Shown: piece after piece, positions 1 through 12,292 of the stretch
Layout of the letters: each line of letters begins with the position of its first letter
Numbering within the stretch: the stretch's first letter is position 1
DNA from: Glandiceps talaboti
Lineage: Eukaryota; Hemichordata; Enteropneusta; Spengelidae
NCBI RefSeq assembly: GCF_964340395.1
Contig: NC_135571.1
Coordinates: 14,495,046-14,559,045, forward strand
Direction: 5' to 3'
DNA: 64,000 bases
Position numbers and translations under genes: made by a program
The notes under the pieces: generated by a model
What the model was told of the DNA's origin: nothing
Database searches by the model: none
What the model saw: only the letters and a program-made list of their open reading frames with translations

Positions 1-899
1 ATTTGAACATAACCTCATAATATTACATAGTAAGGGATGTTGTCCACAATCTTAATCTTCTATGTTGTCTGTAAATGTGTATTAAAGGTACTTTTCACAA
101 TTTTCTGCATCTGCAATTCCATCATGTGTTGTGTTTAAGGTCAATTTGCAACATAACTGATTGTCAGATGGCAAACCCATGAGCACATATCTGAATGAAA
201 ATAATTGTTTATCACTGAAATTTGGGCAAATTTAATAGAACAAACAGTTCAAATTTTTCTTCTGACTTTCATTGTCATTTCTAGGCAAGTTGATGAATGT
301 TCAAAAAATAACACAGAGATGCCTAGCAACAAGACCATGCCTATAGCAACAACCAAATAAGGGTGTAGATGTACGATTCAAAGATAAGAACATGGATGGT
401 TAGGCATCCGGATAAACACTTTAGAAAGTTAACACATACTACTGTAGAGTTGTACTACAACTAAAGTTGTGTATAAATTATTTACGCATCTGTAACTAGT
501 TCATTCAATAGTGACATCATGCTGTTCAGCAGAATATCCTGGCAAAAAGTCTAATTTGCTCCACACGTGCACATTTCTGTACAAAACATGTTTTATCTCT
601 TCCATAACCACCTGACTTCACATTCAACATCAGTAGTGCATTTGCACCCCCAGATTAACTATGGGTTGTGGAGCATATGTCAGATCTGTAAAGGAATGTC
701 TGCACACTTGATAACAAGCCAAACTATTAAATAATCCGAAATTGGTCAAAAGGAGGACATAGATTTTTGGCAAGGGTAGTTCTGTGCAATAAATGAATGC
801 CTTTATTTTTTACCATGAATTTATGTGGAGTAGGAAGTCATTGAGGCTTTAAAGACTCCTTGCTGTTCTGAGTTGGTTACAATACATGCCTGATTGGTG
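1..899. other. Intergenic sequence, no feature seen
   Basis: AT-rich single-copy-looking sequence. I see no credible exon, RNA gene or repeat array on either strand. Confidence 0.5.
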
Positions 900-1105
900 T
901 AGTCGCAGTTACCCTTAAAGCTGTTCCAAATGTCTACGACACGTTGAATGAACAATATTTATGTATTACGTATATCCAATCTGTATTCAAATGATGAATT
1001 AATGTAGTAGCAATATCCCTTTCTGGTAAACTGTTCCAAATGTCCACAACACGTTGATTGAAAAAATATTTACATATAACTTATATCCAATCTGTATTAA
1101 GGTAG
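900..1105 (-). pseudogene. LINE ORF2 C-terminal fragments, two partial tandem copies
   Basis: Read on the minus strand, two neighbouring stretches encode versions of the motif QRVVDIWNSLPERDIATT (about 990-1060) and QRVVDIWNS (about 905-950). This R-V-V-x-x-W-N-x-L-P block is the usual end of the reverse-transcriptase ORF in CR1/Jockey-like non-LTR retrotransposons. The flanking DNA (tatccaatctgtatt) also repeats, so the piece is a short tandem duplication of a LINE 3' end. It matches the longer fragment at 4168-4585. Confidence 0.7.
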
Positions 1106-2075
1106 TAGGTGTCAAACTCGAATTACGTCAACGACGCAACTTTTGGTGCAGACTGAAATGGGCGCTCTTGTCAACATTCGAATGTGAAGCAAACACGGAA
1201 GTGTTTGGAAGTGAAGTGATCAAGTGTTTATAGATGTTTTTCGAGCGCTGTACGTACTCTTGGAGATTTAGGGGTGAATGGAAGGTAATCTCGTATAATT
1301 GAGTTTCAGAAGTCCTTGCGAAGAAAATTAGCTTTACTACCAGACTTAAAGAGGAACTGTTTTATAAATTTTAGACTTGATGAAAAGTATCATCAACCAC
1401 ACTTTCTAGGCTATATTGCCTGTCTGGAAACGTGGCCCACAAACCATTCAGACCTTTCAATGTTTATCTCTACAGAGGAAGTTATACATTCATGAATATA
1501 ATTTTAATATCGGTGACAGTTTTTTTTAGTGTGGGTTTTTTTGACGTGAGAAGGTGACATATTTGACCACTGTAAACTTATCTTTGGCATTTGATCATTT
1601 GCCACACTACACATATAGACACAACAATGGCGAAAAATGTGCAACAAATATGATCCAAATGTATGTAAACAATCAACTCTCAAGTACCATAATCAAGTGT
1701 TACGGATGACAGAATACAACTTTTTGATATTCGCTAAGTTTTGATGTTTTGCAAGGTCACCGTGAACTCTCAGCTGTCATGAATTAATACTTAGAACAAA
1801 TGTTTGCATTTCGCGAATAGTATTCTTCTGAGATGACAACATTAAGTTATTAAAAGATCGTTGATGTCAAATAATGACTAATTACAGACAGTTGGAAGAA
1901 CAATGACGTGATCACATTGTTTAGCTAGTTTTCATATTTGTCAATATCATTTGCATTGAATTAAGGCGACGGCAATACTTCCGTTTTAGTCATTTATGGT
2001 GCTGATTATTTTATCACCCAATCATTTGAGTATTGTATATTTTATGTTTATAAGAATTTGATGGAATAATAAAAT
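1106..2075. other. Unassigned sequence before an assembly gap
   Basis: The first 200 bases are more GC-rich and CpG-containing than their surroundings and include a gaaggtaatc donor-like site near 1280, so an untranslated first exon on the plus strand is possible. I see no open frame to support it. Confidence 0.2.
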
Positions 2076-2175
2076 NNNNNNNNNNNNNNNNNNNNNNNNN
2101 NNNNNNNNNNNNNNNNNNNNNNNNNNNNNNNNNNNNNNNNNNNNNNNNNNNNNNNNNNNNNNNNNNNNNNNNNNN
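2076..2175. other. Assembly gap (100 N)
   Basis: Exactly 100 undetermined bases, the conventional placeholder for a gap of unknown size. Order and distance across it are not guaranteed. Confidence 0.99.
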
Positions 2176-3060
2176 GCAAAACATAAAATCATCGGACTAC
2201 GCAAAGTTTTTCAAAAACTCTCCTAGCACACTGAATATATTTGTAATTTTATTAGTTGAAACATCATTTAGCATTTTATGTTTTCTGTCACTACTTTCTT
2301 AGTAATCAGTGACCACGTCATGTCGGTGTTGAAACTCCAGTCCCTGGACGCCAGTAAAATTGATCATCGTCATTTACCGGCTTATCGGCCTTAAAAAAAC
2401 ACCATAACAAACTGATAACTCTTTTGTAAAAGGCTTCCTAACTTATTCTGTTGTCAGCATTCTGCTCTCCCACGAAGGTGTACACTTGGTTTCACTCGAG
2501 GTCCTGTAGTCCTGCTTTCCGACACATGTATTCATTCCCAATGGATCCCCTGGCCATTCATTATACATCCCTCTATCAATATAATAACATCCTGCCATTT
2601 TAAGATTATTGAATTTATAGTTTGTTTTTCTGATGTATTCAACCAAAAAATAGATTATTTTCATCTGTCTCGCCAACTATACTAGTACTATATAGTAGTC
2701 ACTATTCACACTGACTCGACTGAGTGTTTACCTATAGTGAGGCCTACAGTTCAAATTGCAAATTATGCAAGTTGTATAAAAACTATTTACATTGTCTCCC
2801 CATGAAAGAAGTGAGATCAATATATATTTCAATGTAGGATGAAAAAGTAAATTCTTTTACTTTTGGGGTGGTTTACTTTAGCTGTCTAGCTCTCATCCTA
2901 CAGAAGCGATTTGATTTTTAATGGGTCTGTTTGTACCCCTAAACATGCGATTGTTTCTTTTAAAAAATTTCCCCAAATTGAGAAATGGAATAATTTTCTC
3001 TATAGCACAGCACTAAAATAAAGTGTCAACAAAAGAACTGTTTTTCCTAACTACATACTA
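2176..3060. other. Intergenic sequence, no feature seen
   Basis: No convincing exon or repeat. A 77-codon minus-strand frame at 2443-2676 has no recognisable family and no supporting splice pattern. Confidence 0.4.
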
Positions 3061-3740
3061 GCTTTGTATTCATAGCATTACTACATACTGATTTGAAATT
3101 GGATGGACATTTTCAATTTTGGCCAATTTAGAGGGGGGGGGGGTAACTAGATGTTTTTAGCTTTTTATCGTACATTGAACTGTTGACCTACCCCTAATGT
3201 GTTGATTTATCATACATAATTATGTACAGACAACTATCCCTTGGTGCCTATGTGTTCCAATATTATTCAATTTCACATGAACTTTGTCCAAATATGTTGA
3301 CATTTAGATGGGGTGGGGTGGGTTGTCATTATTATGAATTTTATGACTTGTTTGGCTTTTGGAGAAATAAATAAACTTTGCACACGAATAGTTCAGTTCA
3401 TTTATTATACATATGTACTGATGGAAATATCCCTTGGTGCCCGTGTGTTCCAATATTGTACAATTTAATGTGATTTTTAGCCAATATGTTGAAATTTTGA
3501 TGGGGTGGGGTCACATTTTTTACTGGCATTTCAAAGTTAGCATACACACAATGATGTTTGTTGTCTAATTATGAAGGGGCATTGGTACATTATACATATG
3601 TACAAAGATAAACAAGCTCATTTTAATATCTGTCAAAATTCAACAAAATTTCATAAGATATTTCTGTCGAAAATGTCAAAATTTAGATGGGGTGTGGGGA
3701 CGTGGTGCCCCCATATTTTTTTGTCATTGATAAATAGCTG
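3061..3740. repeat. Diverged ~190 bp tandem repeat
   Basis: Three units carry the block tgttccaatatt or its remnant, an AT-rich stretch and then gatggggtgggg. The G-rich block recurs near 3306, 3499 and 3687, a spacing of about 190 bases. A fourth degenerate unit with a G tract is at 3080-3140. Divergence is high, so the array is old. The 66-codon open frame at 3571-3771 lies in this repeat and is not treated as a gene. Confidence 0.65.
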
Positions 3741-4164
3741 GAATAATACGATGTACACATACAGCGTATAAAAAATCTATCAGACTTTTATCCTTTTTAG
3801 CAATTTCCTTTTGTTTTTCTTAAAAAATAGTAAAGCAGCTGGAGATAAAATAACATAATATTTTATGAAATAATGAATATAAATTACAAAAAAATATGTC
3901 TGGACCTCATATACATTGTGCTTAAATACATAAGTTTATTTGGTGTTCTGGCGATCAAAAATCATGTTGCAGTTAATTGTTAACCCAAAAATATATATGT
4001 ACATACAAGAAATGGTCATTATCCTGAAAACAAAGGTGGTGACATAGTATTTTCTCTGCATTTTTTACATATTCAGATATCAATGTTTAAGTATGCAAAG
4101 TATAAGAAAAATCTGTCGACTTTTTTGAATTTGACACCTCTCCCCTTAAAATGATGAATAATAA
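3741..4164. other. AT-rich intergenic sequence
   Basis: No exon or tandem array seen; the sequence is rich in short A/T runs. Confidence 0.4.
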
Positions 4165-4167
4165 ATG

Positions 4168-4585
4168 ATTAACTGATGTAGTAGTAGCAATATCCCTTTC
4201 TGGTAAACTGTTCCAAATGTATACAACGCGTTGACTGACACGGTTTTATTTTTTTACGTATATCCAATCTGGATCTATCCTTCAATCATTTCAATCTGTA
4301 TCCCCTTGTTGTCGAAGTAGATACTTTAAAAAATACAACTGGATCAAGAAGAATATGTCCATGGAAAAGGTTATACACTTCCAACAAATCAGTTGTAATC
4401 AGTCTGGTTTTTAAAGTCATAATTCAAGCCATCAAGCTGCGGACTCATCCTGGTGAACCGGAGTTGCACGTTTTCCAATAATACAATATCCCTACTCGTA
4501 TGTGGAGACCACAAAGGGGAAGCACAATCAATGTGTGGACAAACAAGTGATTTAAAACATAAACCAACCAGGGTATTTATAGTAA
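4168..4585 (-). pseudogene. Reverse transcriptase C-terminus of a CR1/Jockey-like LINE, decayed
   Basis: Minus-strand translation gives the C-terminal part of a non-LTR retrotransposon reverse transcriptase in pieces. These are FKSLVCPHIDCASPLWSPH then SRDIVLLENVQ (about 4580-4450), then KTRLITTDLLEVYNLFHG with DPVVFF and TRGYRLK (about 4440-4290), and finally QRVVYIWNSLPERDI (about 4235-4180). The blocks fall in more than one frame and a stop follows TRGYRLK, so the copy is dead. The order of blocks is that of CR1/Jockey/L2 type ORF2 proteins; I cannot fix the clade from sequence alone. Confidence 0.8.
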
Positions 4586-5444
4586 CTGAAATAATTCATG
4601 GTTGGTGTAATTCTTGAAAAAATAGCAATAAGTAACATCAAACAGTACAGACAATCAAATAAACTGGAAGTATCATACATAATATGCAAATGATATGCAA
4701 ATAAGGGAAGCCAGAATTTATCATATATTATGATTAAAATGTAAAATTGTACAAGTCAGGCTGAGTCTACAAGTTTCTACATGATGCCCAGAAATACATT
4801 TATACAGATATAAAGCAATTGTACAGCTCACATATTTTAATTTGCCATCAATATACAGAAAAACCATGATTTTACATCAATTTACGAAATTGATGCAAAA
4901 ATTACTCTTAATATTGAAATAAAAATTGCCATCATATATTTTTTGATTGCTCAGATGATGGCTAACACAATGAGATATGTTGGCAAAAATTAACGTGAAT
5001 TTCACACAAAACCCAAAAATGTGCCACATGCCCTTGCACTCTGACATTTGTGCTATGTTTGGTTGAAATTAGCATGTGTCACAATGACCTGGGGTTTTTA
5101 CTAACTGACCTAATTACATTACTTAGTCTTAAAGTCATTTTGTTATGTCTTGTAGAATGTGCAATAGTATCAAAATGGTAAATGAAAAGGTGTGGTTGTT
5201 TGTTTGTTTGACTGTATTTAAACTCGATAAATTGTTGAGCCAAAGACTCTTCTAACACAATGTCGAGTAAGGGAAATTTACAATATTTACATTAACATAT
5301 ACAGAAAAATAAATTACGACAAATTAAGAAGTGGGTAAAAACATATAATAATAATAATAATAATAATGACTTTGTAGAAGGCATATCCCCATTAAATGTT
5401 TGTACCCTGGACTTGTATCTTAACACAAAATCAAGATTAATGTT
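4586..5444. other. Sequence downstream of the glycosyltransferase gene
   Basis: Probably holds the 3' UTR of the minus-strand gene at 5445-6707, but I could not place a clear polyadenylation signal. It contains a short (ATA)n run at 5345-5368. Nothing else is recognisable. Confidence 0.35.
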
Positions 5445-6707
5445 TCATTTAATACTAGTTTGTGACCATTCCCCATTGTCTTCTAATCTATGCAAGATTT
5501 TAAACTTTGAAAATTCACGATAAAAGTCTAAATTCAACTGAATTGGACTAACTGTTCGATTGTATATCAATTCTTCTAAACAATGAAGTACTAAGGGGTC
5601 ATAATCCACTTTGAGTTTGTGGAGAAACAAATTTGGTCTTTTAACAATCCATGGAAGGTCTCGCCAAGAAAAGACACAATTGTGGTGAATGAATTCTCCT
5701 TTGCAGTATTCATGTTTGTACCACACTTTTGCTCTTGAGATTATGGATGAAGATTGTCTTAATCCGGGTCCTCCGGGAGCTTGTGGAAGTGAAGCTAAAC
5801 TCTGATAATACGATTCGTCTGGTACGTACGTGTCATTTATCCACACAAGGAATTCCTTGGCAATCTCACTTTCATGTAAGAATTCAACAAATGGTCGTGT
5901 GAGGGCACAGTGTAACTCCCCTTTGCGAATTGTTATATTATAAGGTAAGGGATCAGTTTTCTCCATCGTTGTATTCTGCATACTACCATTAATTTCATAA
6001 AATTTATGTTGTGTCCTCTCCGGGTTAATTTTTTCTGACGTCATAATATCATTTTGTCCCTGGAGCTGTTTCAAAATTTGTACAATCTCCAAATTAGTCT
6101 TCAACGGGAACTCCTGTCCAGTCAGATTTATCAAATATTTCCATTTCTTGTTCCTGGCCAGTAAATCTTTCTGACAGTATCTCTCTGCATTAACAACGCT
6201 AATGGATCCCCAGACAACGTTAGTAAGACGTGAAGCTATGAATACATTATTAAAGCAACTAGTTATCGCCTTCATGGCTGTATGTAGTTCAGATGGAGCT
6301 TTCTTATCGACATGAATACAATATATATTATGAGGTCTGTATATGGTTCTCAACAACTGTTCCACTTGATAGACAGATCTGTACATTAATATACTAAAAG
6401 CTAGAGGAAAGTCAATTTCTTCTTGTGTGACAGGTTTATAAGTATATCCTCCTGTTTGAAGGAAGTCAGAACAATTATTTATTAATGATACAAACATTCT
6501 GTCCGGTATTGCCTTATCATGAAGTAACTGTATAGACATATTAATGAGATCTTCTGAATATGGTTGTCCTTGTATAATTTCAGAACAAATCACATTTGTT
6601 GCCTTTGGTGTCAACACAGTCACATTTGATCTGTATGATAACCACAGACGTATCAATACCACCATGATAAGAAATACAAATATGTAGCGGAGTTTCCAAA
6701 TCTTCAT
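5445..6707 (-). CDS. Core-2 type beta-1,6-N-acetylglucosaminyltransferase (GT14)
   Basis: A 420-residue type II Golgi membrane glycosyltransferase expected to add a beta-1,6 GlcNAc branch to O-glycans. The start chosen is the ATG at 6707 (MKIWKLRYIF); upstream in-frame codons come only from a CT microsatellite. A signal anchor spans residues 8-23. The catalytic domain begins near FPLAFSI (100-106) and includes YCIHVDKKA (129-137), CFNNVFIASRL (151-161), KWKYLINLTGQEFPLKTN (188-205) and DTYVPDE (292-298). E298 matches the catalytic Glu of mammalian core-2 enzymes. Cysteines 41, 79, 130, 151, 178, 335, 344 and 376 fit the family disulphide set, but the usual Cys in INLCG is Thr196 here. There are several N-glycosylation sequons. 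Length is close to human GCNT1 (428). A single coding exon is as expected for this family. Which acceptor it uses is unknown. Confidence 0.95.
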   Translation of the reverse strand: MKIWKLRYIFVFLIMVVLIRLWLSYRSNVTVLTPKATNVICSEIIQGQPYSEDLINMSIQLLHDKAIPDRMFVSLINNCSDFLQTGGYTYKPVTQEEIDFPLAFSILMYRSVYQVEQLLRTIYRPHNIYCIHVDKKAPSELHTAMKAITSCFNNVFIASRLTNVVWGSISVVNAERYCQKDLLARNKKWKYLINLTGQEFPLKTNLEIVQILKQLQGQNDIMTSEKINPERTQHKFYEINGSMQNTTMEKTDPLPYNITIRKGELHCALTRPFVEFLHESEIAKEFLVWINDTYVPDESYYQSLASLPQAPGGPGLRQSSSIISRAKVWYKHEYCKGEFIHHNCVFSWRDLPWIVKRPNLFLHKLKVDYDPLVLHCLEELIYNRTVSPIQLNLDFYREFSKFKILHRLEDNGEWSQTSIK

Positions 6708-6912
<205 letters not shown>

Positions 6913-7014
6913 ATATTAAGTTTAGAGTTATGGACATTTTATGTACACTCTTTCGTAATTAAATAAATGGAAGATGTTTCATCAAACCACAGGGATCCCA
7001 GGAACCGAGTTACA

Positions 7015-7260
7015 AACTAATAAAAACAAAGACAAAAACAAAACAAAACAAAACAAAACATGAACCAACCAACAAATAAATAAATAAATAAATAAACAAA
7101 TAAAGTGTGCTTCAAAAAAAGAAAAGACAACAAACACATGAACAATGTTCTATAGCTTCCATTATCTGTGCATGTATATGTGGGTAGGGATTCTAAGCTA
7201 TATATATGTGTGTGTCTGTGTGTGTGTCTGTCTGTCTCTGTCTCTGTCTCTATGTGGTTA
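7015..7260. repeat. Simple repeats: (AAAC)n, (AAAT)n, TG/TC tracts
   Basis: AAAC-type repeats at 7021-7060, AAAT-type at 7073-7103 and a TG/TCTG tract at 7203-7252, separated by unique sequence. Confidence 0.85.
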
Positions 7261-7379
7261 TATATAAAAGCGTACATGAGTTATAGTATTTCCATTGAGG
7301 TAGACAATATACATATTTTGTTATATTTTTATATTTATTACTTTGTTCGTAACATGATTCTTGGTCCCTGCAAACAAAC

Positions 7380-7490
7380 TGTCTGGTAAATGTAATCTTT
7401 GTCATGTACTTATATACAACTTTGGAAATAACAGCGTTGCGGTTGCTTGCTTGTGGCAATGAAGAATGAGACAAGTTTCAAGCAAAGACA
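7380..7490. repeat. Left arm of an imperfect ~80 bp inverted repeat
   Basis: The stretch containing gcggttgcttgc matches the reverse complement of 8630-8710 (gcaagcaaccgc), with flanking similarity for about 80 bases (tatacaactttggaa against its mirrored partner). The two arms enclose the duplicated segment at 7605-8125, so they may be the remains of terminal inverted repeats. Confidence 0.5.
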
Positions 7491-7604
7491 TACAATATAA
7501 TCAGTGTCGGTAACTTTTCAAAGTATAAACACCACAGGATCCCCGGTGACACACTCTGTTTACTGATTAGGACACTGCATGTGATAATGATCAAATGGGA
7601 CAGT

Positions 7605-7650
7605 GTGGCTCATACCATTATGAAGTATAATAGTGAATACAATTTCGTAT

Positions 7651-7701
<51 letters not shown>

Positions 7702-8125
7702 GTAACAACTTCATCTTACATGTATTATAATTCAAGCTACATACAACATGTTATTTGTTGATCACTGAAATCAGTATTGAAATGGTTTTATTATTTTGTC
7801 TATTCATGTACTTCAAATGATTTATTTTGTTATCCAGCAGGTGCACAAGTAGCATTACTTTTACAAAATGAAGTCATCCCTCGGAAAATGGTTCATGTAA
7901 ATTTACGCTCAAAAGTTGTGATCGTTGGAACAAAAATATTCGACATGTGATCAATTTATCATTATTTCAAACTCAACTGCTTGTCCGACATGTAAATAAT
8001 TGACTTTGGCTTTCCCATCAACTTGCAAGGGTAGACAATGCCTTCTGTAAACATGCTATACCAAATCAAGTACTGTTGTCTTTGCTTGGTACATGTAATT
8101 CCGACATCTTTGCTACCTCTGATTT
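7605..8125 (-). repeat. Dispersed ~500 bp segment, copy 1
   Basis: Closely matches 33704-34195 in the same orientation. Shared blocks are tcataccattatgaagta, atttgttgatcactgaa, ttgcaagggtagacaat and cttggtacatgtaattcc. This copy has gained an (ACA)n run. Its minus-strand reading contains ELHVPSKDNST and FTEGIVYPCKLMGKP but is broken by a stop and frameshifts, whereas copy 2 is open for 108 codons. It may be an old transposon or a duplicated exon; the family is not recognised. Confidence 0.75.
7651..7701. repeat. (ACA)n microsatellite
   Basis: About 17 uninterrupted ACA trinucleotides inside the duplicated segment; absent from the other copy. Confidence 0.97.
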
Positions 8126-9565
8126 GCAAAAAGATGACTTCAATTCTGGTCGACACATTATGTGACTGTACAAACATGTGTGTGGTGTATGGGCCTTAGT
8201 TTGTTGTAAGTATACGTAAGTTATATCTCTCTTCCCATTGCTCATTCCATTTTGGCTGTGTGTTGTGTCGGCATTGATAACACTAATGTACGTGTATCTA
8301 AGTAATTTCTTGCCAATTATTTTGTAATAGACTAAACATTCCATAATCAAAAATACACACCACTCGGTTTCATTTCACCAACATTAAGATGTAACATTTC
8401 AAAATTCAAAGACCAACCCTACCGAGAAATGGTATGTGCTATGGTGCGTCTTGTACAATCTTACCTAATGTTATCAGCAGTAAAGGAAGTCACATTGACG
8501 GCATGAACAGTCCTAGAACACCGTGGGAGTTTATTTTAGAACATGACAGATATAAACAAAGTCATAAAGCTTTCCGTCAACCGACATCAGAGATACCGGC
8601 TGTTGTTTTGTGTCACTTATCTTGTTGTCTTTACCTAAATTGTCTCTGCTTGAAGCTCACTTCATGCAAGCAACCGCAATGCTCTATATTCCATAGTTGT
8701 ATTACAGCAAAATACCACATTTGATTTTGTATATTTGTAGGCTGTGACACAATGCTTCATGTTGATTCACCCTGGTTTCTACTGGACATTTTCATATTTA
8801 CGTTTACCCCAACTTCAATGTCTGATTTGACATGGGAGAATTTTCGTCTGCAAGATTTTGTCTGTGAAGATACATGACAAAAATTAGCACTGTCAATTAC
8901 CATTTATTTTTTTGTATTTAGAACAGTATTCGCAATGTTAGCCTGTTAACGGCACTTACCGGTGTTCAAGCTCTCATGTCCTCGGAGGATATCATTAGCC
9001 ATGTCAGGCATGTTGAATCTAATAGAAAGGTGAATACAACTCTCAATGTCTAAACATTTTTAAAAACTGTACAGTTGTGCTGCAACGCCATTGGCAGTAT
9101 TTTTTAAAGTGTATTTTGCTTTAATATCTAACCTGTAAATGTTGGATAGATCTCTTTGAAAGATGAAAAATGACACTTGAATAACTAAAATTGGCCAAGA
9201 ACTTTTGAAGATACAGATTTGTAAAGCATGATTACAGTTGCAAATTTTTTCTGCCATGAATTCCAAATTGTGAACAATTAAGTTTTTCCCAAATTGTTGT
9301 ATGATTTAAACAAGAAAATATTTCTAGACAAGGTTATCTGTTTTTCACATAGAAAATCTTTCTGCCCTTTTTCATCACCAAAATTAATATATTCGTCATT
9401 TTAAACCACTTTCAGGCCATTTGTAAGTTCTACTAGCATCGTCGAGTTTTGCGGCGGCCATTTTGATCAGTAATCACTGCATCAAGCTTGGCCCATGTGG
9501 CCTGGCTCGACCCCCATGCACACGCACTTACATCCGCAAAGACATCTCGCTGGGAAAACTAAACT
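8126..9565. other. Intergenic sequence with an inverted-repeat arm
   Basis: 8630-8710 is the right arm paired with 7380-7490. The 96-codon plus-strand frame at 8434-8724 overlaps that arm and has no recognisable domain. Around 9070-9110 the block caacgccattggc plus a T-rich tail matches 57440-57470, a dispersed repeat fragment. No gene seen. Confidence 0.4.
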
Positions 9566-9570
9566 TGTAA

Positions 9571-9790
9571 GGGAGCGATCAGTTTTTATGGCCAGGGGTG
9601 GGCTGCTGACTTTTTGTTCATATTGTACTTAAAAATAGTGACCCCCTGCAATTCATCCACAAAACAATCCAACCCTCCTCCCCTGACAAATAAAAAAACA
9701 CAATGACCCCCCCCCCCCCCATCTGTTGACAAGAAACACTCTTTTTGTTCTTGCAAAAGACACTCTGTTCTCAAAGCATAATACCACAAA
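9571..9790. mobile_element. One end of a GGGACC-type TIR element
   Basis: taa at 9568-9570 is followed by gggagcgatcagttttt, which resembles the termini of the 16229-18271 element, and then by the same C/G-tract family motifs (gtgacccc, cccccccccccccc near 9706). No opposite terminus was identified, so this is a partial or rearranged copy. Confidence 0.5.
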
Positions 9791-12066
9791 CTGCACAGTT
9801 AATTTTACATGTTACATTTTTAGTAATTTTAAGTGTATCTGGTAAATATAATTGCTATCCCAAATCCATTGCATCACATGTATAAAGCTCTTTAGACAGG
9901 AACCCTATGAGAAGTATTATTGTCTGTTCATGGACATACAAAATACCACAGTTGAATGAATCGCATTTTTCTTCATACCTACTCAAAGATAATTTGACAG
10001 TGAAAATGAACTTTTAAAATTTAAACGAAATGATGTTTCATTAATCAAAATCTGACCTCTCTGTGTGGAGATATTGTCTTCTCAATGTCTGTGTTAGTGC
10101 TGTGGACAAACTGGCAGAAACATTCTCAGTGCGTCTGAGCAGGGGCATGAGGCAACAATTCTGGTGAAACCCAAAATGATAATGATGGGATACAGGTAAT
10201 AAAGGCCCAAGTTAGCTATGAGTCACATTTACATACTTACTTCTTTATTTATAGTATATTTTAATAAACTCATTAAACACGTTTACACATATTTGTTATT
10301 TTGGGTATAAGGCCAGAAATGGAATGATAAAAATATTATATGTATGTACTTGTACACTTTCTGGTCTTTTAAAAAAATGAAACATTTTTAACAATCACAG
10401 AAAAAGTTTATATAAATATGGAAGACTCCAAAAAAGAATAAAGAAAAAGAAAGTATACAGATAGACATGGTGCAAAATTGATGCTTGGTCACATTGGTGC
10501 GCTCGTGACAGCTGACGCGCTGCGCTGCTTGGCGTGCTCGAGCTCAAACACATTCCTTGTTTGAACTAGAGAGGGGTAGGACACGGCATCGAATAAACTA
10601 ATCAGGACGTTTCAAATCGAACATGTGAGTCAGTGACCCTTGAATTTTCTCTCGAAGCTTGATACCACCTGCTGCCCTCTTGTGGTGAGATATATATATT
10701 TCGCATGTTGCTGTACATTGTGGAGTTTGCGGGACATTAAAACAGATTGCCAAAACAGAATGTTATTTAAAATGAAGCTCTGAAACGTCACATCTTTGGC
10801 AAAGGAAATAAACAAAAACACAATTGATAATAATTTACTTTAATCATTATTTGATGCCGTAGAGTTGTGGTAGGCTCTATACCCAGTTGATTCCGGTCTA
10901 TATTATTTTCATAAAATTACGTAAAAATAATCATTAAACAGTAGTCGTCATATCTGTGTCTCTTCAAAATATACACTTTGAATGAAGGAGAAAACGTAAC
11001 ATCATTTGACTGATTGAACAAATATTCGTAAGTTTGCCCAAAACAGAAAGCGTCTGTGAACGAGGGTGATGTGGTTTCAATTTTTCGACGAAAAAGAACA
11101 CCAAAGTGTCCTACCCCTTCTTTTTTAGCAAATGAGCAAATTGAGCAAATTGAGCTCGTGGAGGTTGAATTTTCATATTCCAAGATTCAAATCATTCGAT
11201 CTCGTGATCGATATTACGTGACAAGACAGAGTAAATTCTACGACCGTTGAGGGCGCTATTCAATCGGTACACTCCACATAGCGTCACGTATACTATTCTA
11301 TTTGTATTCCAGCGCGATTGGATAAAGTTAAATATGTTTCTCTGTGTATTATAATTAGATATTAATTAGCGATTCAAGATACTGAAATAATGATAAACAG
11401 GAACTTGACGGAACTTGTTGATGTTGTCTTTATTCACGTTATTCAATATTGTAATATAGACACCAGAATTGTTGCCTCATGCCCTTGGTCTGACATGGCT
11501 AGTAATAGTAATATGGAAGCTTGAACGGAGTGCAGTGAAATCTCCGTGAACAGGTTATCCCAAGGTAGGACTGTATAGAAAGTCCAATAAAGGCACGGTG
11601 TTATCTTTACTTCTTTACGTTGTCTATTGCTATAGTTGTGGTAGAAAACCACCGTTGGTGTTGAGGTAACACGAATCAATCTTTAAAATGTCCAAACTAA
11701 ATCTAATCTTGTTCAGTTCTTTGTCACGTGGTTATTATATCGTGAATCTCATTTCAGTGTACTCACCTATACTTAGTTGTAGATGTTATATTCGGTCCGT
11801 TTTTAACTACGACGTCAGAATCGATGGAATATTTCTGAATCTACGCAGACGACCAGACTGTCTCGTTCCAACACAACACAATAGGGTCTTTCCCGCCCGG
11901 GTTATGACCTAAACAGTCTGCATTCACATATACATTGTACATTGCATTTCACTGTGTCTTTTCATAGCTTTGCAGGGTTAGTGTTCTAAACATATGTACA
12001 GAACTGCAAAACAGAGCAATGTTTTCCCTAACACCAAACGATAAAGCGAACGTTCACATAACTTTT
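9791..12066. other. Intergenic sequence, no confident gene
   Basis: Small open frames exist on both strands (for example 10917-11183 minus and 11443-11679 minus), but none shows a family motif, signal peptide or splice pattern. A GC-rich patch at 10495-10545 stands out from the AT-rich background. gaggggtaggacac (10570) and gtgtcctacccctt (11104) are inverted, a weak hint of a foldback. Confidence 0.3.
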
Positions 12067-12292
12067 GCAATACACCGTCCCGGAATTTGGACAGTATCAC
12101 TCATGCGGAAATGCGCAGATGAAATAAATGATCGCATGCGCAAGGCCAGGTGTCAGTCTCCGAGTCTAAATATATAGTCGTCTAGTCTGAGTATACACTC
12201 AACTTTTGACACCTTGCGCATGCGATCATTTATTTCATCTGCGCATTTCCGCATGAGTGACTGTCCAAAATCTGAGAACGGGAAGGTATTGC
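12067..12292. repeat. Foldback repeat with ~89 bp arms (MITE-like)
   Basis: The left arm (about 12067-12155) and the reverse complement of the right arm (about 12204-12292) share gcaata, ttggacagt, cactcatgcggaaatgcgc, agatgaaataaatgatcg and catgcgcaagg. The inner 60 bases are nearly perfect. The loop is about 48 bases. It has no coding capacity. The transcript would form a long hairpin. Confidence 0.88.

Noticed and set aside
10917-11250. Overlapping 64-88 codon frames on opposite strands
   Set aside because: No domain, no splice pattern, and mutually exclusive.
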